The notes beneath the pieces were generated by a model. That model did no database searches and had not been told where the DNA came from. It saw only the letters and a program-made list of their open reading frames with translations. This document shows positions 58,551 to 64,000 of a stretch of 64,000 nucleotides of DNA, one piece after another. The stretch lies in the NCBI GenBank assembly GCA_910586895.1, contig CAJUIW010000010.1:26147-90146 (forward strand), read 5' to 3'. This stretch comes from an uncultured Muribaculaceae bacterium. GTDB taxonomy: Bacteria; Bacteroidota; Bacteroidia; Bacteroidales; Muribaculaceae. Made by a program: the position numbers and the translations under genes. How positions within the stretch are numbered: position 1 is the stretch's first letter; each line of letters starts with the position of its first letter.

Positions 58551-58624
58551 CAAATGTTGACAATTATTGAATTTTGTGTTTAAAATGAAATGTTAAATCA
58601 GCCTTTATTTTATTGCATTCAGAA

Positions 58625-59032
58625 ATGAAATGGAAAGCAACGGTTGAGGAGCTGTCGGAATCAAAAGTGATACTTTCGGTTGATGATGACGCTGCGGAGT
58701 GCGGGGGATGTGCGCTTGCTTCTTTCTGTGCGCCTGAGCGCAGCTGTAGGGTAGAGCTTCCGCTGGATGGGCATCGTCATGTCAAAGTGGGTGCGCATGT
58801 GGAGGTTTCGGCGCCTGACGCGGTCCGGTGGCGGGCTATTTTGTATTGTCTTGTACTGCCGGTGCTTTTTTCAAGTTTGGCGGCTGCTGTTGTGCTGATG
58901 GCGGATGGGTCGGAGCTGATGGTGGCGCTTGCTGTAGTGTGCGCTCCGGTTCTGTACTTTTTGTTGTTTGTAGCGTTTGGGGGCCGGCATGCCGGCGAAT
59001 CATTATGGCGTATTGAAGAAATTATAGATTGA
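58625..59032 (+). CDS. rseC: RseC-family protein at the head of the rnf operon
   Basis: 135 residues from ATG 58625; a TTG at 58613 gives four extra residues and is less likely. The N-terminal half carries the cysteine cluster CGGCALASFC with a further cysteine in ERSC, as in RseC. Two membrane segments follow (about 69-88 and 94-112). In gammaproteobacteria RseC works with Rsx/Rnf to keep SoxR reduced. In Bacteroidota the gene usually opens the rnf operon and may help Rnf assembly. It ends 4 bp before rnfB. Confidence 0.87.
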   Translation: MKWKATVEELSESKVILSVDDDAAECGGCALASFCAPERSCRVELPLDGHRHVKVGAHVEVSAPDAVRWRAILYCLVLPVLFSSLAAAVVLMADGSELMVALAVVCAPVLYFLLFVAFGGRHAGESLWRIEEIID

Positions 59033-59036
59033 GGTT

Positions 59037-59873
59037 ATGGAAGTAATGTTGTGGTCAGCATTAGTCCTTGGAGGACTTGGCATTGTTGCTGCATTTGTAT
59101 TATATATTGTGGCGCGTTTCTTCCGTGTTGACGAGGATGAGCGTGTGGCCGTGATTGAGGAGCTGCTTCCCGGAGCTAATTGTGGCGCGTGTGGTCGCAG
59201 TGGTTGTCATGATTTTGCTCAGGCTTGTGTAAATGCCACGTCGTTGGAGGGGCTGTGTTGTCCCGGCGCCGGAGCGGAAGTCATGGCTCGGATAGCGGAT
59301 ATCGTGGGGCTTACGGCAGTATCCTCTGATCCTCAGGTGGCGGTGATAAAATGCGCCGGCAGTTGCGATAAGAGAGCTGTGGTGGCTGGCTATTCCGGTG
59401 TGCGCCGATGTTCGGTTGTGGCACTGACCGGTGCCGGCCCGGAGTCCTGCTCTTACGGATGCCTTGGATGTGGCGACTGCGTCGATGTGTGTCCATTCGG
59501 AGCTATGGAGATGGATAGTGCTACAGGGCTGCCGGTAGTTATTGAACAAAAGTGTGTAGGGTGCGGCAAGTGTGTTGAGGCTTGTCCCCGTGGGATTGTC
59601 GAAGTGCGGTCGCGCGGAAGGAAGAATCTTCGGGTATGGGTGGCTTGCTCCAATCGCTCCAAGGGGGCTGTGGCCCGCAAGGATTGCAAAGTGGCGTGCA
59701 TAGGCTGTGGCCTTTGTGTCAAGGCGTGCCCGTTTGATGCTGTTACGATATCTGATTCTCTTGCTCATGTCGATCCTGCCAAATGCCGGCTCTGCCGGAA
59801 GTGTGTGGCGGTTTGCCCGTCAGGTGCTATTCAAACGGCCAATTTCCCAGTCCCTATAAAGTCATTAAATTAG
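59037..59873 (+). CDS. rnfB: Rnf electron-transport complex subunit B (iron-sulfur)
   Basis: 278 residues. One N-terminal membrane helix, then the 4Fe-4S domain LLPGANCGACGRSGCHDFAQAC. Ferredoxin-type motifs follow: CLGCGDCVDVCPFGA, CVGCGKCVEACPRGI, CIGCGLCVKACPFDA and CRLCRKCVAVCPSGA. It takes electrons from ferredoxin. The last motif has arginine in place of the usual glycine before its third cysteine. Part of the tight order rnfB-C-D-G-E-A. Confidence 0.95.
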   Translation: MEVMLWSALVLGGLGIVAAFVLYIVARFFRVDEDERVAVIEELLPGANCGACGRSGCHDFAQACVNATSLEGLCCPGAGAEVMARIADIVGLTAVSSDPQVAVIKCAGSCDKRAVVAGYSGVRRCSVVALTGAGPESCSYGCLGCGDCVDVCPFGAMEMDSATGLPVVIEQKCVGCGKCVEACPRGIVEVRSRGRKNLRVWVACSNRSKGAVARKDCKVACIGCGLCVKACPFDAVTISDSLAHVDPAKCRLCRKCVAVCPSGAIQTANFPVPIKSLN

Positions 59874-59879
59874 TCCGGA

Positions 59880-61190
59880 ATGCTTACTTTCAGAAAAGGC
59901 GGTATACATCCGCCTCAGAATAAATTTACAGAATCGCGACCGATAGAAGTGCTTGAAGCCCCTGGAAGCGTGACGCTCCTGCTCGGTCAGCATATCGGAG
60001 CGCCGTCAGTACCTGTAGTCAAAGCCGGCGATGCGGTGTCGCGCGGGCAGATGGTAGCTAAGGCAGGCGGATTTGTGTCAGTGGCGCTTCACTCACCGGT
60101 ATCGGGTGTGGTCAAGGGGGTGCGGCAGGTGCGCACGGCCGATGGAATGATGGCCGATGCTATTATAATAGAGCGGACTTCTGATGATGCCGCCACGTAT
60201 ACCGAACTCCTTCGTGATGACGAACAGGTGGAGGCGATGTCGGCCGAAGAAATACGCGGGATAGCTCGCGAGGCCGGACTCGTAGGGCTGGGAGGTGCAT
60301 GCTTCCCGACGCATGTGAAGCTTACCCCGCCTGAAGGGACAGCCTTCGATACTCTTGTGGTGAATGGCGCGGAGTGCGAGCCGTATCTTACCTGCGATGA
60401 TGCTCTGATGCGTAGTTGTGCTTCCGGTGTTATCGACGGGGTGCGTCTGGCTATGAAAGGTTGTGGTGCCCGGAGGGCTGTGATAGGAGTTGAGGATAAT
60501 AAGCCGGAAGCCATAGCGCAGCTCGAACGGGAGTGCGCCACGATGACTGATGTCGTTGTGGAGCGTCTGATGACCAAATACCCTCAGGGAGGGGAGAAGC
60601 AGCTTATCGAGGCTTTGACCGGCCGACGTGTTCCCTCGGGTCAGCTTCCGGCTTCGGTTGGAGTGGCTGTTGTCAATGTAGCTACGGCGTTCAGTCTTCA
60701 TGAAGCGGTGCGTTTCGGGAAGCCTTTGATAGAACGTGTCGTTACGGTGTCGGGGCTGGATGTGCCGGGTGGCAATTATCGTGTGCCGATAGGAGTGGCG
60801 ATTGACTATCTGATTGAAGCTGCCGGAGGTGTCCCTGCATCAACGGAAAAAATTATCCTTGGCGGACCGATGATGGGGCGTGCGGCAGAGAATATTGACG
60901 CGCCGCTCACCAAAGGAATGTCGGGCGTGGTATTCATGGAGCAAGGCCATCGTCCTGAGGTGACGCCATGTGTGCGGTGTGCCCGTTGTGTCGATGCCTG
61001 CCCTATGGGATTGGAGCCATATCTGATAAGTACACTGGCGCGTGTCGGTGATTTTGAGCGTGCTGCGGAGCGTGGGATATCCGATTGCATAGAGTGCGGG
61101 TCGTGCGCGTATGTGTGCCCGTCGGCCCGGCCTCTTACTGATTACATCCGCTATGGTAAAGTGATTATTCGTAGAAATAAAAAGAAATAG
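59880..61190 (+). CDS. rnfC: Rnf electron-transport complex subunit C (NADH side)
   Basis: 436 residues. FRKGGIHPPQNK at the start, the biotinyl-like segment, GLGGACFPTHVKL for NADH/FMN binding and NGAECEPYLTCDD are typical. The C-terminal iron-sulfur motifs are CVRCARCVDACPMGLEP and CIECGSCAYVCPSARPL. It passes electrons to NAD+ at the cytoplasmic face. Starts 6 bp after rnfB. Confidence 0.96.
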   Translation: MLTFRKGGIHPPQNKFTESRPIEVLEAPGSVTLLLGQHIGAPSVPVVKAGDAVSRGQMVAKAGGFVSVALHSPVSGVVKGVRQVRTADGMMADAIIIERTSDDAATYTELLRDDEQVEAMSAEEIRGIAREAGLVGLGGACFPTHVKLTPPEGTAFDTLVVNGAECEPYLTCDDALMRSCASGVIDGVRLAMKGCGARRAVIGVEDNKPEAIAQLERECATMTDVVVERLMTKYPQGGEKQLIEALTGRRVPSGQLPASVGVAVVNVATAFSLHEAVRFGKPLIERVVTVSGLDVPGGNYRVPIGVAIDYLIEAAGGVPASTEKIILGGPMMGRAAENIDAPLTKGMSGVVFMEQGHRPEVTPCVRCARCVDACPMGLEPYLISTLARVGDFERAAERGISDCIECGSCAYVCPSARPLTDYIRYGKVIIRRNKKK

Positions 61191-61197
61191 GATTGTT

Positions 61198-62154
61198 ATG
61201 GAACAACGATTGCTTACCGTTTCGCTTCCTCCGCATATCCATGCGCCGGGCACTACTGCCGGAGCTATGTGGCGAGTGGTGGTGGCTCTGATTCCGGCTC
61301 TTGCCTGCTCTATGTGGGTATTCGGCCTCGGGGCGGCTGTAGTGACGGTTATATCGGTGCTCGCATGTATGGGCACGGAGTATTTTATAACACGCTTCAT
61401 GTTGAAGCGCCGGCCTACGCTTGGTGACGGGTCGGCGGCTCTCACCGGACTGTTGCTTGCCATGAATCTGCCCTCCAATCTTCCTCCATGGACTATTGTC
61501 ATCGGAGCTGTGGTGGCGATAGGTATCGGTAAGATGGCTTTCGGTGGACTTGGGTGTAATATTTTCAACCCGGCATTGGTGGGACGGGTGTTCCTGCTGT
61601 TGTCGTTTCCGGTTCAGATGACATCATGGCCTCTTCCGGGCGCCGGCATGGAATATCTTGATGCAGCCACCGGCGCAACTGTGCTCGGGGCGATCAAGAT
61701 GGGTGAGTTGTCAGCTTCGGATATTAATGTCGCGGATCTTCTTGTCGGCAATACCGGAGGATCGCTTGGTGAGGTTGGGGCGCTTGCTCTTATCGTGGGC
61801 GGACTGTTTCTGGTGCTGTCGAAAGTCATCACATGGCATATCCCTGTGTCGGTCATAGCATCAGCTGCTCTATTTTCATTATCTGTTGGAGGGGATATTG
61901 CTGTAGAGTTGCTGTCGGGAGGATTGCTCCTTGGAGCTATATTTATGGCTACGGATTATGTCACGTCGCCCATGACCCGCAGCGGGATGCTGATATATGG
62001 AGCCGGAATAGGTGTCATAACCATTATTATAAGGCATTGGGGCGCATATCCCGAAGGTGTGTCGTTTGCCATATTGCTCATGAACGGTTGCACGCCATTG
62101 ATTAACCGGTTGTGCCGTCCGAAGCGCTTCGGCGCGGAAAGGAGGCGCCGATGA
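61198..62154 (+). CDS. rnfD: Rnf electron-transport complex subunit D (membrane, FMN)
   Basis: 318 residues with about nine or ten membrane segments. TLGDGSAALTGLLLAMNLP and GGLGCNIFNPALVGRVFLL are family hallmarks. The covalent FMN site is the threonine of ATGATVLGA (about residue 160). It forms part of the ion path. The stop overlaps the rnfG start as ATGA. Confidence 0.95.
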   Translation: MEQRLLTVSLPPHIHAPGTTAGAMWRVVVALIPALACSMWVFGLGAAVVTVISVLACMGTEYFITRFMLKRRPTLGDGSAALTGLLLAMNLPSNLPPWTIVIGAVVAIGIGKMAFGGLGCNIFNPALVGRVFLLLSFPVQMTSWPLPGAGMEYLDAATGATVLGAIKMGELSASDINVADLLVGNTGGSLGEVGALALIVGGLFLVLSKVITWHIPVSVIASAALFSLSVGGDIAVELLSGGLLLGAIFMATDYVTSPMTRSGMLIYGAGIGVITIIIRHWGAYPEGVSFAILLMNGCTPLINRLCRPKRFGAERRRR

Positions 62155-62756
62155 AACAATTGAAATCGTCAGCCATCAATATGATTCTGGTACTCGGAGC
62201 GTTCACACTGTTGGCCGGATTGCTGCTGGGCTGGGTCAACAAGCTTACAAGCGCTCCTATTGAAGAGGCTGCTGCGCGGGCACTTGTCGATGCGATAGGG
62301 GAGGTTGCCCCGGCATTTACGAATAATCCTGTAGATGACGTGATGGTTTTCGTTCCTGAAAATTCCGGCAGGGAGGTTAAGGTATATCCGGCATTGAATG
62401 GTGATAGGCTCGTAGGGGCTGCTGTGGAGAGCTACTCCCTTGAGGGGTTCTCCGGAGAGATAACTGTGATGTTCGGGTTCGAAGCCTCCGGTACTGTGAC
62501 AGGATACCGGGTGCTGTCGCATGCCGAAACTCCGGGACTTGGAGCTAATATGGATAAATGGTTTTCCTCTCCGGTGGGCCATCGGTCGGTAATCGGACTC
62601 AATCCTGAGAGGAATAATATCTCAGTGTCGAAGGATGGGGGAGATATTGACGGTATCACCGCCGCCACAATTACATCACGTGCGTTTCTTGATGCTCTTC
62701 GTCGGGCTCATGAAGCGTATGTCATGCTGTTGAACACTAAAAAGTATAAGGTATGA
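62151..62756 (+). CDS. rnfG: Rnf electron-transport complex subunit G (FMN)
   Basis: 201 residues from ATG 62151, preceded by GGAGG and overlapping rnfD. One membrane helix (SAINMILVLGAFTLLAGLLLGWV) anchors a periplasmic FMN-binding domain. The flavin motif reads GITAATITS, with alanine where many homologues have glycine; the threonine that binds FMN is kept. HAETPGLGANMDKW is typical. Frames starting farther upstream are inside rnfD. Confidence 0.94.
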   Translation: MKQLKSSAINMILVLGAFTLLAGLLLGWVNKLTSAPIEEAAARALVDAIGEVAPAFTNNPVDDVMVFVPENSGREVKVYPALNGDRLVGAAVESYSLEGFSGEITVMFGFEASGTVTGYRVLSHAETPGLGANMDKWFSSPVGHRSVIGLNPERNNISVSKDGGDIDGITAATITSRAFLDALRRAHEAYVMLLNTKKYKV

Positions 62757-63337
62757 ATGGTAAGATGCGTATTGTAGTCGACGGGATTATACGCAATAAT
62801 CCCACCTTTGCGCTGCTGCTCGGCATGTGTCCTACGCTGGGCACTACCGGAAGCGCTCTGACCGGAATGAGTATGGGGCTTGCCACTCTGAGCGTTCTTG
62901 TGTGCAGCAATATGTCTGTGTCGGCACTGAAGAGCATAGTGCCCGCTAAAGTTCGCATACCGGCTTATATCGTAGTCATTGCTACATTCGTAACGGTACT
63001 GCAGATGGTTATGAAGGCATATCTGCCGGCATTGGACCAGTTGCTCGGTATCTTTATTCCGCTTATTGTGGTCAATTGTATTTTGCTTGGGCGCGCAGAG
63101 GCGTATGCATCGCGCCATTCTGTTGTCGATTCATTTTTCGATGGGCTGGGCATAGGCGTAGGATTCACAATAGCACTTACGCTTCTCGGTGTCGTCCGTG
63201 AGCTGTTGGGCACCGGCCGTGTGTTTGGCCTTGCTGTTTACCCCGAGCAGTATGGTTCGCTTCTCTTCATTCTTGCTCCCGGCGCATTTATTGTGCTCGG
63301 CTTACTTATTGGATTGATTAATTCTGTTCGTCGATGA
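62753..63337 (+). CDS. rnfE: Rnf electron-transport complex subunit E (membrane)
   Basis: 194 residues with six membrane segments. NNPTFALLLGMCPTLGTTGSALTGMSMGLATL and IPLIVVNCILLGRAEAYASR are diagnostic of RnfE/NqrD. Cysteines in both segments hold the membrane 2Fe-2S cluster together with RnfA. ATGA overlaps on both sides (with rnfG and rnfA). Confidence 0.95.
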   Translation: MNGKMRIVVDGIIRNNPTFALLLGMCPTLGTTGSALTGMSMGLATLSVLVCSNMSVSALKSIVPAKVRIPAYIVVIATFVTVLQMVMKAYLPALDQLLGIFIPLIVVNCILLGRAEAYASRHSVVDSFFDGLGIGVGFTIALTLLGVVRELLGTGRVFGLAVYPEQYGSLLFILAPGAFIVLGLLIGLINSVRR

Positions 63338-63915
63338 TACAATATATATCTATTATAATAACTGCTATATTTGTCAATAATATAGTTTTTGCCCAATTTC
63401 TGGGTATATGTCCGTTTCTTGGGGTGTCGCGCAAGCTTTCGTCGGCTGTAGGCATGGGGGCGGCTGTTACTTTTGTCATGTTGTTTGCCACGTGTGTCAC
63501 ATGGCTGTTGCAGCGCTATGTGCTTGTGCCGTGCGGCATATCATATATGCAGACCATAGCATTCATACTTGTTATCGCTGCGCTTGTGCAGATGCTGGAG
63601 ATTGTCCTTAAAAAAGTCGCTCCGCCGCTTTATCAGGCGCTCGGAGTCTTTCTTCCGTTGATTACCACTAATTGTGCAGTCCTCGGAGTGGCCATACTTG
63701 TAGTCCAGAAAGATTTCAATCTGCCCATGTCGTTGACCTATGCAGTAAGTACTGCTGTAGGTTTCACGCTTGCGTTGGTTTTATTTGCCGGGATACGTGA
63801 ACATCTCAGTATCGTTGAGGTTCCCCGCCCTCTGAGAGGTATTCCGATAGCTTTAATTTGCGCCGGATTGCTTGCCATGGCTTTTATGGGATTTTCCGGT
63901 ATAAAAATTGTGTAG
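63334..63915 (+). CDS. rnfA: Rnf electron-transport complex subunit A (membrane)
   Basis: 193 residues with six membrane segments, antiparallel partner of RnfE. VNNIVFAQFLGICPFLGVSRKLSSAVGMG and LGVFLPLITTNCAVLGVAIL contain the paired cysteines. IREHLSIVEVPRPLRGIPIALICAGLLAMAFMGF ends the protein. Together the complex couples ferredoxin:NAD+ electron transfer to Na+ or H+ movement, conserving energy in fermentation. Confidence 0.95.
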   Translation: MIQYISIIITAIFVNNIVFAQFLGICPFLGVSRKLSSAVGMGAAVTFVMLFATCVTWLLQRYVLVPCGISYMQTIAFILVIAALVQMLEIVLKKVAPPLYQALGVFLPLITTNCAVLGVAILVVQKDFNLPMSLTYAVSTAVGFTLALVLFAGIREHLSIVEVPRPLRGIPIALICAGLLAMAFMGFSGIKIV

Positions 63916-64000
63916 ATTTATTTCTTTGCTAATCAGTGTGTTGCTGGATTTTATAAAATTTTCTTTGAAAAAAGTTCATAAAATATTTGGAGGTAAAGCA
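63916..64000 (+). other. Window end, probable start region of the next gene
   Basis: AT-rich 85 bp after rnfA without a clear terminator. GGAGG at 63990-63994 looks like a ribosome binding site for a gene starting just past the edge. Confidence 0.35.

Overview
This window looks like a chromosome segment from a gut member of the order Bacteroidales, most plausibly the family Muribaculaceae. The evidence is two SusC-type receptors (one with its SusD partner), many promoters with the Bacteroidota -7 box TAnnTTTG, the long IspG form, glycine-lipid acyltransferases, DUF6089-uppS-bamA-skp-skp-murI synteny and an rseC-rnfBCDGEA operon. Family placement is an inference. I see no rRNA, tRNA, CRISPR array, insertion sequence or prophage.

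Layout. 1-2568: 5' part of a SusC-type receptor gene (minus strand) behind two G-tract promoters. 3.0-7.1 kb: a formate/nitrite-type channel, then an ECF sigma / anti-sigma-like operon ending in two paralogous outer-membrane-like proteins. 7.2-10.2 kb: xerC-hpf and the glycine-lipid pair glsA-glsB. 10.3-11.6 kb: an orphan HigA-like repressor and a protein resembling GT42/DUF115 glycosyltransferases. 11.5-18.1 kb: a tightly overlapped minus-strand operon for a CMP-activated nonulosonic (legionaminic-type) acid, followed by obgE and pgeF. 18.2-26.4 kb: a Na+/Ca2+ exchanger, a SusC-SusD pair with a G-tract promoter, and a GH27 alpha-galactosidase. 26.5-29.2 kb: the rest of the nonulosonate pathway (legB-legH-legI). 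29.2-43.7 kb: rpoN, purE, ispG, ribD, surface lipoproteins, uppS, bamA, two Skp-like chaperones and murI. 43.8-50.1 kb: carA-carB-prmC-recX-comF. 50.3-54.0 kb: fucO and a GH95 fucosidase. 54.2-58.5 kb: upp, a DUF3943 protein, nitroreductase, reverse rubrerythrin, a PerR-like Fur regulator and yraN. 58.6 kb to the end: rseC-rnfBCDGEA.

How the genes work together. Glycan capture (SusCD), alpha-galactose removal (GH27), fucose release (GH95) and lactaldehyde reduction (FucO) fit growth on host or plant glycans. The two nonulosonate blocks supply almost every step from a nucleotide-GlcN precursor to a CMP-nonulosonate, but the LegC aminotransferase is absent from the window. The GT42-like protein is a candidate transferase for that sugar. 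BamA, the Skp-like pair, UppS and MurI form an envelope-assembly block. Rnf with RseC, rubrerythrin and PerR fit an anaerobe managing redox balance and peroxide.

The most unusual DNA is a promoter architecture seen three times. It has a run of 8-9 G, then TAA and an A/T stretch, then a TAnnTTTG-like box 10-12 nt past the run, with GTTAA/TTTTAA repeats about 10 bp apart upstream. One copy lies between the channel gene and an intrinsic terminator and could drive an RNA of about 75-80 nt. Other regulatory signals are a 20-bp perfect palindrome before rseC-rnf, a shared TAATGATT motif before perR and the rubrerythrin gene, a HigA operator palindrome on its own promoter, and several transcripts predicted to have almost no leader.
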